DNA of 64,000 nt from Acidovorax radicis N35 (GCF_000204195.1 NZ_AFBG01000003.1:124001-188000); one strand, 5' to 3'; shown: positions 34,158 to 42,629, counted from the stretch's first letter. Numbers and translations are program-made. Notes: generated by a model from the sequence alone, not told the origin.

Positions 34158-34772
34158 ATGACTGCCGTGCAAGAAACCACCCGACCAGGCGCCGCAGTGG
34201 GCGCCGAGCACCGCGCCCGCCTGCTGGAGGGCATGGCCCGCGCCGTGGCGGCCAAAGGCTATGCCGACACCACCATCGCCGACATCGTGCGCGAGGCCAG
34301 TGTGTCGCGCCGCACCTTCTACGAGAACTTTGCCGACAAGGCCGAATGCCTCACGGCGCTGTACGAATCCGCCAGCGGTAACGCACTGGCGGTGCTGCGC
34401 GGCGCCATCGACCGCCAAAGCGACTGGCAGGCACAGCTGGAGCAGGCACTTTCGGCGTATTTCGGTGCACTGGCCTGCAACCCGGTCTTGCTGCGCACCC
34501 TGTTCATTGAAATCCTGGGCCTGGGCATGCCCGGCCTGGCCGCGCGGAGGCGGGTCAATCAGCAGTTGGTGGACCTGATGCTGGAAGTGATCAACCAGCG
34601 CACTGGCGAGAGCCGGGGGGCTCCTTTGCATCCCGCGATGGCCGTGGCGGTGGTGGGAGGCATCAATGAAATGGTGCTGCAGTCCATCGAGCAGGGTCGG
34701 GCTGGGGCCCTGCAGGAGCTTGTAGTGCCGTCTGCGGCGCTGCTTCGGGCCGCGATTTCTGCAGATTTCTAA
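34158..34772 (+). CDS. TetR/AcrR-family transcriptional regulator
   Basis: A 204-residue repressor. The N-terminal helix-turn-helix is typical: LLEGMARAVAAKGYADTTIADIVREASVSRRTFYENFADKAECL, written here in two parts of the same domain at about residues 22-65. The C-terminal ligand domain is helical. The gene is divergent from the PF10118 hydrolase, with two GGTAC-N6-GTACC sites between. The stop codon overlaps that of the convergent P-type ATPase gene. Confidence 0.92.
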   Translation: MTAVQETTRPGAAVGAEHRARLLEGMARAVAAKGYADTTIADIVREASVSRRTFYENFADKAECLTALYESASGNALAVLRGAIDRQSDWQAQLEQALSAYFGALACNPVLLRTLFIEILGLGMPGLAARRRVNQQLVDLMLEVINQRTGESRGAPLHPAMAVAVVGGINEMVLQSIEQGRAGALQELVVPSAALLRAAISADF

Positions 34773-37285
34773 TGGGGTGTGGCTGCGACACGAAACCAGC
34801 GTTTGCAGCCCTGTAACACGGCCACCGTGGCCAACCCGGCACCCAGTGCGGCCAGCCACTGCAGCACTGACAGCGGCGCGAATTTGAACGGTGCAGCCAG
34901 CCATGGCACCGTGGTGACAGCTGCCAGCCCCGCCAGCGTGCCACCCAGCACCCAAAGGCTGACGGGCGTGAGGCCTGCCCACAGGCTGCGCCAGCTGGTT
35001 TGGCTGCTGCGGCTGGGCAGGATGAGCGCTGCGTTGGCGGCCACCAGCACGACAAAGGCGGCTGTGCTGGCGGTGGCGGCATGTGCCGCCTGGCCCAGCA
35101 GCCAGGCATACAGACCCACCACGGCTGCTGTCACCACGCTGCCCTGCAGCAGGCTCAGCAGGATGTGGCGGGATGACAGCAGAGGCTCGTTCGCCTCGCG
35201 CGGCGGCTGCTGCATGAGGTCGGCAGCGCCTTCCTCGGCCTCGAAAACGATCGAGCAGGCTGGGTCGATGACCAGTTCCAGAAACGCAATGTGCAGCGGT
35301 GCCAGCACCAGCGGCAGCCCGAACAGCACCGGCAGCAGTGCCAGGCCAATGATGGGCACGTGCACCGCCAGCGTGTAGACCATGGCCTGGCGCAGGTTGG
35401 AAAAGGTCTGCCGTCCCCGATGAATCGCCAAAACGATGGCTGCGAAATCGTCGTGTAGCAACACCAGGGCGGCAGCCTCGCGCGCCACATCGGTGCCGCG
35501 CTGGCCCATGGCGATGCCGATATGCGCCGCCTTGAGGGCAGGGGCGTCGTTCACACCGTCGCCCGTCATGGCCACCACCTCGCCCTGGGCCTTGAGGGCT
35601 TCGACCAGCGCCAGCTTCTGGTGCGGCTTGATGCGCGCAAACACGCTGACCTGCCGGACTTGCTCGGCCAGCACCTGCGGTGGCATGTGGGCCAGCTCGT
35701 CGCCGGTGATCACGCGGTCGTTGGCGATGCCCGCCTGGGCTGCAATGGCGCGCGCGGTGCGGGGGTGGTCGCCAGTGATCATCACCACGCGAATGCCCGC
35801 CTGGCGGCACTGCGCAATGGCCAGGGGCACCTCGGGGCGCAGCGGGTCGGCCAGGGCCACCAGGCCCAGCCATTCAAAGTCAAAGTCGTGCTGGGCGTCG
35901 GGCCAGGTGTCTTGTGTGTGGTGCCGTGCCTTGGCCACGCCCAGCACCCGCAGGCCCCGGTCGGCCAGGCGCGCAGCCTGGGCGCTGACGGCGGCGCGCT
36001 CGGCGTCGGGCAGGTGGCAAAGGTCGGCCACGGCTTCGGGCGCGCCCTTGGTGGCCACGGTGTCGTGCGCCGAGGTGCCGTCGCGCCACAGGTGGCTCAT
36101 GGCCAGCAGTTGGGGCGACAGCTCGTATTCGCGTGCCAGCGACCATGCGGGGTGCAGGTGCTCGGTGTCCACCAAGTGGTCCGCAGCCATGCGGTGAAAG
36201 GCCTGCTCCATGGGGTCGTGCGGTTCGATCTCGCTGGCCAGCACGGCGTATTCGAGCAGTTCGTGGAAGGCATCGGGCAGCGCGCTGCCGTCGGCTGCGG
36301 CAGGCAGGTTCTGCACATCCAGCTCCTGGCCTGCAATGCAAAGCGCCGCCACCGCCATGCGGTTTTGTGTGAGGGTGCCGGTCTTGTCCACACACAGCAC
36401 GGTGGTCTGGCCCAGCGTTTCGATGGCGTTGAGCCGCCGCGTGAGCACCTGCTGTGCCGCCAGCCGCCGTGCGGCCAGTGCCAGGAAGACGATCATGATC
36501 ACCGGCAGCTCTTGCGGCAGGATGCCCATGGCCAACGTGATGCCTGCCAGCACGGCTTGCAACGCGTCGCCGCGCAGTGCCCAGAACAGGGCCACCAGCA
36601 GTGCGCAGAGCGACAGGCCGATGACCACCAGCTTGCGGGTCAGCCGGGTCATCTCGTCGCGCAAGGGCGAGGCCTGCAGCGCAATGGTGTCGAGCGACTG
36701 GCCAATGCGGCCCAGTTCGGTGTGGCGCCCCACGGCCGTCACCCGCAGCAGGCCCTGGCCGCTGACCACCAGCGTGCCTGCAAACACCTTGTCGGCAGGT
36801 TGCTTGGCCACGGGCTCGGATTCGCCGGTCAGCATCGACTCGTTGGCGGCCAGCTCGTGGGCTTGCAGCAGCGTGCCGTCGGCCGGGATGCGGTCGCCCT
36901 CGGCAATCATCAGCAGGTCTTCGCGCACCACGTCGCGGCCCGCAAGGCGCACCAGGGTGCCGCCGCGCAACGCCAGCGCGCGGGGGCTGGAGAGGTCGCG
37001 CAGGGCATTCAGCGCGTTGTCGGTGCGGCGCTCCTGCAGCACTGTGATCGCCATGATGATGACCACAAAGCCCAGCAGGATCAGCGCCTCGTGCGCATCG
37101 CCCATGGCGAGGTAGATGGCGCCTGCGCCCAGCAACAGCAGGAACATGGGCTCCGTGACCACGTCCCAGGCCATGTCGCGCAGCGTGCGGCGCTGGCTGA
37201 TGCCCAGTTCGTTGGGGCCTTCCTCGCGCAGGCGCTGGGCGGCAACGGCTGGGTCGAGGCCGGTAGTGGAGTCGGTAGTGGGCAT
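34769..37285 (-). CDS. Cation-transporting P-type ATPase
   Basis: An 838-residue integral membrane ATPase of the P2-like class. It has an N-terminal cation-ATPase domain (DPAVAAQRLREEGPNELG), an A-domain TGES (NESMLTGESEPV), the phosphorylation motif DKTGTLTQN, a hinge TGDGVNDAPALKAAHIGIAMG and a C-terminal six-helix region. The TM4 motif reads ILPQELPVIM where Ca2+-ATPases have PEGLP, so ion specificity is uncertain. No regulator is attached. The start at 37285 excludes an upstream extension. The stop overlaps the stop of TetR by three bases on opposite strands. Confidence 0.92.
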   Translation of the reverse strand: MPTTDSTTGLDPAVAAQRLREEGPNELGISQRRTLRDMAWDVVTEPMFLLLLGAGAIYLAMGDAHEALILLGFVVIIMAITVLQERRTDNALNALRDLSSPRALALRGGTLVRLAGRDVVREDLLMIAEGDRIPADGTLLQAHELAANESMLTGESEPVAKQPADKVFAGTLVVSGQGLLRVTAVGRHTELGRIGQSLDTIALQASPLRDEMTRLTRKLVVIGLSLCALLVALFWALRGDALQAVLAGITLAMGILPQELPVIMIVFLALAARRLAAQQVLTRRLNAIETLGQTTVLCVDKTGTLTQNRMAVAALCIAGQELDVQNLPAAADGSALPDAFHELLEYAVLASEIEPHDPMEQAFHRMAADHLVDTEHLHPAWSLAREYELSPQLLAMSHLWRDGTSAHDTVATKGAPEAVADLCHLPDAERAAVSAQAARLADRGLRVLGVAKARHHTQDTWPDAQHDFDFEWLGLVALADPLRPEVPLAIAQCRQAGIRVVMITGDHPRTARAIAAQAGIANDRVITGDELAHMPPQVLAEQVRQVSVFARIKPHQKLALVEALKAQGEVVAMTGDGVNDAPALKAAHIGIAMGQRGTDVAREAAALVLLHDDFAAIVLAIHRGRQTFSNLRQAMVYTLAVHVPIIGLALLPVLFGLPLVLAPLHIAFLELVIDPACSIVFEAEEGAADLMQQPPREANEPLLSSRHILLSLLQGSVVTAAVVGLYAWLLGQAAHAATASTAAFVVLVAANAALILPSRSSQTSWRSLWAGLTPVSLWVLGGTLAGLAAVTTVPWLAAPFKFAPLSVLQWLAALGAGLATVAVLQGCKRWFRVAATPH

Positions 37286-37400
37286 GTGGACCGTGAAGCT
37301 GCGTTGCAAGGAGGGTCGCAACGGTGCAACCGTTATACCGCGCGCTGGTGTCTGCAGCCCTGATGCAGCGCAGTGGGCCGCACCCGGGGTCCTTTCCTTA

Positions 37401-37668
37401 GAACCTGTTCAATGTCTTTTTGGAGATTGCATTGGAGTGCAATCGGGATGAGTGGATGCTTCGGATGCGCCGCATGGGCTCGTGCCCATGCAAGCAGCAG
37501 AGGCGCCCAATCGCCCGATTTCACTCCAACCCTTCGGGCAAGTGCCTTGCCGGGCGGTCTGCGGTGTTGCGGCGCTTGCCAATAGCCGAGCTATTGGCTG
37601 CGCACCGCGCCTAGCATCCCATCCCGGCAAGGTACTTGTGCAACTCCAAAAAGACGTTGAACAGGTTC
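37401..37668. mobile_element. MITE-like element with about 30-base terminal inverted repeats
   Basis: The left end GAACCTGTTCAATGTCTTTT (37401 on) and the complement of the right end, GAACCTGTTCAACGTCTTTT (37639-37668), match over about 30 bases with few differences. No coding capacity is evident. Inside lie a nested palindrome (GGAGTGCAATCGGG and CCCGATTTCACTCC) and a member of the CTAGGCG/CAACGACGC-type palindromic family (37561-37614, centre GCCAATAGC-CGA-GCTATTGGC). No target duplication is seen. The right end abuts the rubredoxin stop codon. The gap from 37286 to 37400 shows nothing else. Confidence 0.7.
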
Positions 37669-37833
37669 TCACACCTCGCACATCACAAAGTCTGCCTTGC
37701 CGACATTGCACTCCGCGCAGCGCCAGTCGTCGGGCACGTTCGCCCAGAGGGTGCCGGGCGCGATCCCGTGGTCGGGCAGGCCCGCAGCCTCGTCGTAGAT
37801 CCAGCCGCAAACGGCACACATGTAGATTTTCAT
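37669..37833 (-). CDS. Rubredoxin
   Basis: A 54-residue iron-binding electron carrier. Both CxxC pairs that hold the single iron are present: MCAVCGWIYDEAAG and WRCAECNVGKADFVM, with the spacing and aromatic core (WIYD, LWANVPDDW) of rubredoxins. The minus-strand ATG is at 37833 and the TGA stop at 37669-37671, directly against the MITE-like element. It is next to the cytochrome b561/SHP cluster on the same strand, 32 bases after the b561 stop, so it may share a transcript and function in the same electron-transfer chain. Confidence 0.93.
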   Translation of the reverse strand: MKIYMCAVCGWIYDEAAGLPDHGIAPGTLWANVPDDWRCAECNVGKADFVMCEV

Positions 37834-37865
37834 GGGGTGTTTCTTTCGTGGTCGGTGGCTATGAC

Positions 37866-38633
37866 TCAGTCGTCATCGTGGTGCCGTTGGCGTTCGGCTG
37901 ATATGCCGCTGGCAACCCAGCCGTTGGGCGACTGCTGCCACTGCCAGGCACCGAAGGCCAGTGTCGCGATCAGCAGCAGGGCGGCGAGCCAGGTGCGGTT
38001 CTTCGGGACCAGATCGGGCCCGTTGCCCGCCACCCGGCCGGTGAGCATGGGCAGCGCCTGGTTCTTGCGGCGCAGCACGCTCAAGCCTGCAATGAGCGCG
38101 ATGTGGGCCAGCACCACAAACAGCAGGGCGTTGCCGAAGAACTTATGCGCCTCTTCCATCACCTCTCCCATCCAGTGGCCACCCAGCGCAGCGCCCCAGT
38201 CGTTGTACGTGGCGTAGCCACTGAGCGTGAGGGGCACCACCAGCGCCAGCAGCAACACGATGGCCAGTGCCATCAGCAGGTTCTGGCCCTGGCGCCAGTT
38301 GATCTGTGTGACCGATGGCGCCTGGGGCAGAGCGCGCAGCCATGCGGGCGCCCCTGCCAGCTTGCGCCACAGCAGGCCCAGGCCCGAGGTGCGCGGCCCG
38401 AAGATGCCGTACAGCAAGCGAAAGCCCAGCAGTCCCGCCATGGTGTAGCCCAGGGTGACGTGCAGCAGCCGCCAGTGCTCGCCGTCGGCCGTGGCGTAGG
38501 CGCCCACAAAGCACAGCGCAAAAAGCCAGTGGAACATGCGTGTGGGTGCGTCGATGACCCGGCGGCTGGGCACTTTAGCGGGCGCTGGCTGCACTGCAGC
38601 ACTGGCAGGGTGAATGGAAGGGATGTTGTTCAT
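37866..38633 (-). CDS. Cytochrome b561 domain membrane protein
   Basis: A 255-residue inner-membrane diheme b-type cytochrome. Histidine ligands are plausible in IDAPTRMFHWLFALC, EHWRLLHVTLGYTMAG and EEAHKFFGNALLFVVLAHIA, spread over four or five helices. An AAGGA site precedes the ATG. With the diheme c and SHP-like genes upstream it forms the cyt b-DHC-SHP arrangement known from Rhodobacter and Shewanella, where it is thought to feed electrons from quinol to the c-type carriers. Confidence 0.88.
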   Translation of the reverse strand: MNNIPSIHPASAAVQPAPAKVPSRRVIDAPTRMFHWLFALCFVGAYATADGEHWRLLHVTLGYTMAGLLGFRLLYGIFGPRTSGLGLLWRKLAGAPAWLRALPQAPSVTQINWRQGQNLLMALAIVLLLALVVPLTLSGYATYNDWGAALGGHWMGEVMEEAHKFFGNALLFVVLAHIALIAGLSVLRRKNQALPMLTGRVAGNGPDLVPKNRTWLAALLLIATLAFGAWQWQQSPNGWVASGISAERQRHHDDD

Positions 38634-38676
38634 CGTGTTTTCCTTGATGGGACGCAGGTCAGTTTCGATGCAGATC

Positions 38677-38792
38677 GAGAGCGGCGAACAGGGCTCAGCG
38701 AAGCGGTTCTGGCTAGGCGCTGTGTCGTAGGCAGTACGGCCAGTACGACAAGACACGGCAACGACGCCAGAAGAGTTCTGTTCACCGCTCTC
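38677..38792. repeat. Long palindromic element, CTAGGCG/CAACGACGC family, copy 3
   Basis: Outer arms GAGAGCGGCGAACAG (38677-38691) and CTGTTCACCGCTCTC (38778-38792) pair at 14 of 15 positions. The boxes CTAGGCG (38713-38719) and CAACGACGC (38759-38767) bracket further inverted arms (GTGTCGTA / TACGACA). It lies between the b561 and diheme cytochrome genes; the right arm reaches the latter's stop codon. Confidence 0.75.
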
Positions 38793-39315
38793 AGTCGTTC
38801 CAGGCGCGACGCGAACGGGCATCCAGCCCTGCGGGCATGCGCAGGTCGTGGTCGTCAAACTGCCCCTGGTCCGCGCCCGTGTGGCAGGCCGCGCAGTTGG
38901 CGGCGCTTTTCACGCTGGCGAGCTTCCAGGTGGCGGGTTCGATCTTTCGGTGCTTGCGTTCAAACCAGGCCGAACGGGTGATGCGGTCCTCGGGCGGCTC
39001 CTCGTTCACGCGCTTGTAGGTGCCTGCGTGGGCCTGCAGCCACTGGTTGAGCTGGCGCACGGTGGCTGCGTCGAGCGATGCGTCGGTGCCGTAGTGCTTG
39101 TCCAGGCCCGCCATCATGCGGTTCCACGACGCTGCGGGCAGCAGGCCAGGCGGGTAGGCGGTGTGGCAGGCGGCGCATTCCTGCGTGTAGGCGCTGGGTA
39201 CGTTGCGGGGCATGGCGCGCCCGCCGTCTGCATGGGCGCCGGACAGCGTCATCGTGGTGAGCACGCAGAGGACGGCGGCCATGGCAGCGGGGCGGAGGTG
39301 GGAAAGTTTTTTCAT
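38791..39315 (-). CDS. Diheme cytochrome c (DHC type)
   Basis: A 174-residue periplasmic c-type cytochrome with two CAACH heme sites (residues about 47-51 and 142-146). The signal peptide is MKKLSHLRPAAMAAVLCVLT followed by SGAHADGG. The arrangement AYTQECAACHTAYPPGLLPA and WNRMMAGLDKHYGTDASLD matches the DHC family (PF09626 type). In other bacteria DHC donates electrons to SHP, encoded here just upstream. The gene is 11 bases after the SHP-like gene. Confidence 0.9.
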   Translation of the reverse strand: MKKLSHLRPAAMAAVLCVLTTMTLSGAHADGGRAMPRNVPSAYTQECAACHTAYPPGLLPAASWNRMMAGLDKHYGTDASLDAATVRQLNQWLQAHAGTYKRVNEEPPEDRITRSAWFERKHRKIEPATWKLASVKSAANCAACHTGADQGQFDDHDLRMPAGLDARSRRAWND

Positions 39316-39326
39316 GGTGCTGCAGT

Positions 39327-39731
39327 TCAAGGCTTGAGGGCGCTGAGGTAGGCCAGCACATCGGCTTTTTCGACGGCCGTGCATTCGCGGCTCAGCACGT
39401 CGTTGCAATTGCGGCGAAACCATTTTTCGACCTTGGCGGTGTCGGTGAAGGCCTTGGGGTTGAACGCCGGGGCCAAGGGCGCAATCGATTTGCCAGTGCT
39501 GGCGTGTTTGCCTTGCGCGGTGGGCGGCGTGCCGTGGCACGAGGCGCAGGACCACTCGCCGCCGTGGCGGGTGGTGAAGAGCACTTGGCCCTTGTCGGCG
39601 TTGCCCGGACTGCCGGCCTGTGCGCTCCAGTGGGCGAGCTGCTGGGCGGCGGTGGTGTCTGCGGCGTGGCTCGGGCTGGCTACTGTCCAAGCAAACAGTG
39701 CTGCAACTGCCAGGTGGCGAACGGTTGTCAT
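39327..39731 (-). CDS. SHP-like monoheme cytochrome c (DUF1924)
   Basis: A 134-residue periplasmic cytochrome with signal peptide (LAVAALFAWTVASPSHA) and one heme site (CASCH). It carries the DUF1924 pattern: LFTTRHGGEWSCASCHG, then KSIAPLAPAFNPKAFTD and FRRNCNDVLSREC. In Rhodobacter sphaeroides SHP an Asn serves as the distal heme ligand and leaves on reduction so that O2 or NO can bind; the RNCND segment here with its two Cys resembles that region. The ATG at 39731 is used; a longer in-frame start exists at 39767. First gene of the b561-DHC-SHP cluster. Confidence 0.85.
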   Translation of the reverse strand: MTTVRHLAVAALFAWTVASPSHAADTTAAQQLAHWSAQAGSPGNADKGQVLFTTRHGGEWSCASCHGTPPTAQGKHASTGKSIAPLAPAFNPKAFTDTAKVEKWFRRNCNDVLSRECTAVEKADVLAYLSALKP

Positions 39732-39843
39732 CGTGGGGTCCTTTTGAGTGTCTTCGTGTGTTGCCATTGTTGAAACGGCGGCCTGAACGGCGCGTGAAAG
39801 AGCCGTTCATCGGCCGTTCAGAAACTGCGCAGGACAATGGCCC

Positions 39844-40239
39844 ATGTTTTCGACGAGCTGCCGCACACCCACACGCCGCCACGCCGCACGCCTGGCGGTG
39901 GCTGCGTGGGCGCTGTGGGGCACGGCGTTGGTCGCGCCGTCCGCTGCGGCCAGCGGCCATGACGACCATGACCGCGCCCGGCAGGCCGTGCAGGCAGGCC
40001 AGGTGCTGCCCTTGCCCGCAGTGCTGGAGCGCCTGCAGCGCGAAGTGCCCGGCCAGGTGCTGGAAGTGGAGCTGGAGCAGGAGCGGGATCGCTGGATTTA
40101 CGAGATCAAGCTGCTCACACCTGCCGGGCAGTTGACCAAGGTCAAGCTGGATGCACGCACTGCCGAGGTGCTGCGCATCAAATCGCGCGACGATCAACGA
40201 ACCGGCCGAGAACACCGGCAAGAGCGGCCTCGCAATTAG
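39844..40239 (+). CDS. PepSY-domain periplasmic protein
   Basis: A 131-residue exported protein with a signal sequence (LAVAAWALWGTALVAPSAAA) and a single PepSY domain (LPLPAVLERLQREVPGQVLE then RWIYEIKLLTPAGQLTKVKLD). Small PepSY proteins are often encoded with two-component systems and cytochrome b561-type genes and may inhibit or sense. Six bases separate it from the response regulator. Divergent from the SHP cluster. Confidence 0.85.
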   Translation: MFSTSCRTPTRRHAARLAVAAWALWGTALVAPSAAASGHDDHDRARQAVQAGQVLPLPAVLERLQREVPGQVLEVELEQERDRWIYEIKLLTPAGQLTKVKLDARTAEVLRIKSRDDQRTGREHRQERPRN

Positions 40240-40245
40240 CCACCC

Positions 40246-40929
40246 ATGCGCATCCTCCTGGTAGAAGACGACACGCTGCTGCGCACCCAGTTGCGCACTG
40301 CGCTGCACGAGGCGGGCTACACCGTGGACGAGGCCGACAACGGGCGCGACGCCCAGTTTCTGGGCGACACCGAGGCGGTGGATGCCGTGGTCCTGGACCT
40401 GGGCCTGCCGGTGGTGGACGGGCTCACGGTGCTCAAGCGCTGGCGGGCCGAGGGGCGCAACATGCCGGTGCTGATCCTGACCGCGCGCGACAACTGGCAC
40501 GAAAAGGTGGCGGGTATCGACGCCGGTGCCGATGATTACCTGACCAAGCCCTTTCACCTCGAAGAACTGCTGGCACGCCTTCGCGCACTGATACGCCGCG
40601 CCAGCGGGCAGGCGTCGGCGGTGCTGCAGTGTGGCGACTGGTCGCTGGACACCCGCAGTGGCCGCGTGACCTGCGCGGGCCAGCCCGTGGCGCTCACGGC
40701 GCATGAATACAAGGTGCTGGACTACCTCATGCACCGGCCGGGCGTGCTGGTGTCGCGCAGCGAGCTGACCGAACACATCTATGCGCAGGACTTTGACCGG
40801 GACTCCAACACCATCGAAGTCTTTGTGGGGCGCTTGCGCAAAAAACTGCAAGCTTTCTCTCAAGACCCGAACCACTCTGCCCGCATCGAGACAGTGCGTG
40901 GCATGGGCTACCGCCTGGTGCCACCATGA
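40246..40929 (+). CDS. OmpR/PhoB-family response regulator
   Basis: A 227-residue two-component regulator. The receiver has the acidic pair ED (residues 7-8), phosphoacceptor D51 (VVLDLGLP) and Lys about 101 (DYLTKPFHLEELL). The winged-helix output domain shows LTAHEYKVLDYLMHRPGVLVSR and NTIEVFVGRLRKKL. The sequence is close to the QseB/PmrA group. It overlaps the kinase start (ATGA). The likely target is the divergent cytochrome cluster. Confidence 0.93.
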   Translation: MRILLVEDDTLLRTQLRTALHEAGYTVDEADNGRDAQFLGDTEAVDAVVLDLGLPVVDGLTVLKRWRAEGRNMPVLILTARDNWHEKVAGIDAGADDYLTKPFHLEELLARLRALIRRASGQASAVLQCGDWSLDTRSGRVTCAGQPVALTAHEYKVLDYLMHRPGVLVSRSELTEHIYAQDFDRDSNTIEVFVGRLRKKLQAFSQDPNHSARIETVRGMGYRLVPP

Positions 40930-42353
40930 ACCGGGGTGGGTTGCATTGGTCGCGCTCCCTGCGGTTTCGGTTGCTGGCCGTGACGGTGGCGGGGGTGGCT
41001 GTGGCCGTGGTACTGGCTGGTTTTGTGCTGAGTGGGCTGTTCCGCGAGCATGTGCAGCGCCAGTTCGAGGCGGCCCTCGTGCAGCAGCTGGACCAGGTCA
41101 CGGCGCGGCTGGGGTTTGATGCCCAGGGCCAGCCGGTGATCGCTGCGCAGGCGCTGTCGGACCCGCGCTGGCTCAAACCCTATTCCGGCCTGTATTGGCA
41201 GGTGGACGCCATGGCGCCCGATGGTAACGGCCGTGCCGGCATGCTGCGCTCGCGCTCGTTGTGGGACACCAGCCTGGCCCTGCAGGTGGATGCCCTGGCC
41301 GATGGCGCGGTGCATGCGCATGAGGTGGCAGGCCCGCAGGGCGCGCCCTTGCTGGTGCTGGAGCGCACCGTGCGTGCCGAGGGCGTGGATGCGGCGCGCT
41401 GGCGCCTGATCGTGGCGGCCGATCTGCAGGCCACCCAGGCGGCCACCGCGCGGTTCACGCGTGTGCTGGTGCTGTCGCTGGCGGCGCTGCTGGTGCTGCT
41501 GGCAACCGCCGCCTGGGCCCAGGTGGCGGTGGGGCTCAAGCCCTTGCAGGCGCTGCAGCGGGGCTTGCAGGCTGTGCGGCAGGCGCGCGCCACCCAGTTG
41601 CAGGGCGCGTTCCCTGCCGAAGTGCAGCCGCTGGTGGACGACTTCAACGCCGTGCTGGGCCGCAATGCCGAGGTGGTAGAGCGTGCGCGCACCCAGGCGG
41701 GCAATCTGGCGCACGCCTTGAAAACACCGCTCACCGTGCTGGAGAACGCGGCCCGCGCGCCGGCACCCAGTGATGGCGCAGCGTTGGCTGCGTTGGTGCT
41801 CGACCAGGTGCAGGTCGCGCGGCGCCACATCGACTGGCACCTGGCACGCTCACGCGTGGCCGCCTCGGCGCACCTGCCCGGCCAGCGCACGGCGCTGGAG
41901 CCGGTGGTGGGTGGACTGGTGCGTGTCGTGAACAAGGTGCATGCCGGGCAGGGCGTAGACATCACCATTGCACTGCCCGATGCTCCGCTGTTCTTTGCGG
42001 GCGAGGCGCAGGATCTGCAGGAAATGCTCGGCAACGTGCTGGACAACGCCTGCAAATGGGCACAGTCCACCGTGCGGCTGACAGCACACGCGCAGGGTGA
42101 GGGCGCTGAGGGACCGTTGCGCCAGCTTTTGATCAAGGTAGAAGACGACGGCCCCGGCATCGGTGCCGCGCAGCGCGCGCAGGCCTTGGAGCGCGGCGTG
42201 CGGCTGGACGAAACGGTGCCGGGCACGGGACTGGGCCTTGCCATCGTGCAGGACCTGGCGGCCATGTACGGAGGGCGGCTGGACCTGGAACCCGCCGACC
42301 TTGGCGGCCTCAGTGTGGTGCTTGTGTTGCCCGCTGCGGGAGAGTCGGTGTGA
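40926..42353 (+). CDS. Sensor histidine kinase
   Basis: A 475-residue membrane kinase of the QseC/PhoQ-like group. TM1 is about residues 15-37 and TM2 about 178-200, with a periplasmic domain of about 140 residues between. The H-box is NLAHALKTPLTVLENAA (His about 262), the N-box NVLDNACKWA, and the G-boxes DDGPGIG and GTGLGLAIVQDLA. The signal is unknown; coupling to PepSY and a heme-protein cluster suggests a redox or gas cue, which is inference. Confidence 0.92.
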   Translation: MNRGGLHWSRSLRFRLLAVTVAGVAVAVVLAGFVLSGLFREHVQRQFEAALVQQLDQVTARLGFDAQGQPVIAAQALSDPRWLKPYSGLYWQVDAMAPDGNGRAGMLRSRSLWDTSLALQVDALADGAVHAHEVAGPQGAPLLVLERTVRAEGVDAARWRLIVAADLQATQAATARFTRVLVLSLAALLVLLATAAWAQVAVGLKPLQALQRGLQAVRQARATQLQGAFPAEVQPLVDDFNAVLGRNAEVVERARTQAGNLAHALKTPLTVLENAARAPAPSDGAALAALVLDQVQVARRHIDWHLARSRVAASAHLPGQRTALEPVVGGLVRVVNKVHAGQGVDITIALPDAPLFFAGEAQDLQEMLGNVLDNACKWAQSTVRLTAHAQGEGAEGPLRQLLIKVEDDGPGIGAAQRAQALERGVRLDETVPGTGLGLAIVQDLAAMYGGRLDLEPADLGGLSVVLVLPAAGESV

Positions 42354-42395
42354 AAAACCGCCAGAGCTGAAAAGACGAAAAGTAGCCCGCCATAG

Positions 42396-42437
42396 CGGAG
42401 AAGGCGTAACGGAGAAGGCGTAACGGAGAAGGCGTAA
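42396..42437 (+). repeat. Three tandem 14-base repeats
   Basis: CGGAGAAGGCGTAA occurs three times without gaps, between the sensor kinase stop and the minus-strand terminator. The surrounding region (42354-42690) has no gene; it holds only this array, a terminator and a dispersed repeat copy. Confidence 0.9.
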
Positions 42438-42458
42438 AAAAGCCCGCCGAAGCGGGCT
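42435..42458 (-). terminator. Terminator of the DUF1631 gene
   Basis: On the minus strand AGCCCGC-TTCG-GCGGGCT is followed by TTTTTT. It faces the DUF1631 transcript. Confidence 0.8.
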
Positions 42459-42629
42459 AAGGCCCTGACAAATCCCCTCGATCTCTCGAATGTCGCAAAG
42501 CCTTGGACTGGACGCCCCCAGCGTATCACTCCGGATGGCGTTTGACTACCAGAGGAACGATAGGCAGCGCGGCGACCGTGACGGGCCCGCCCCCCAGGGT
42601 TCTGCGCCAGGTTTTCAGGATATGTTTGG

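Noticed and set aside
34122..35873. A 583-residue minus-strand frame covering the TetR gene and the end of the ATPase gene
   Set aside because: It runs antisense through TetR and in the wrong frame of the ATPase gene; no motif was found.
35522..37363. A 613-residue plus-strand frame opposite the P-type ATPase
   Set aside because: The minus strand encodes all P-type ATPase motifs in order; the plus frame is its shadow.
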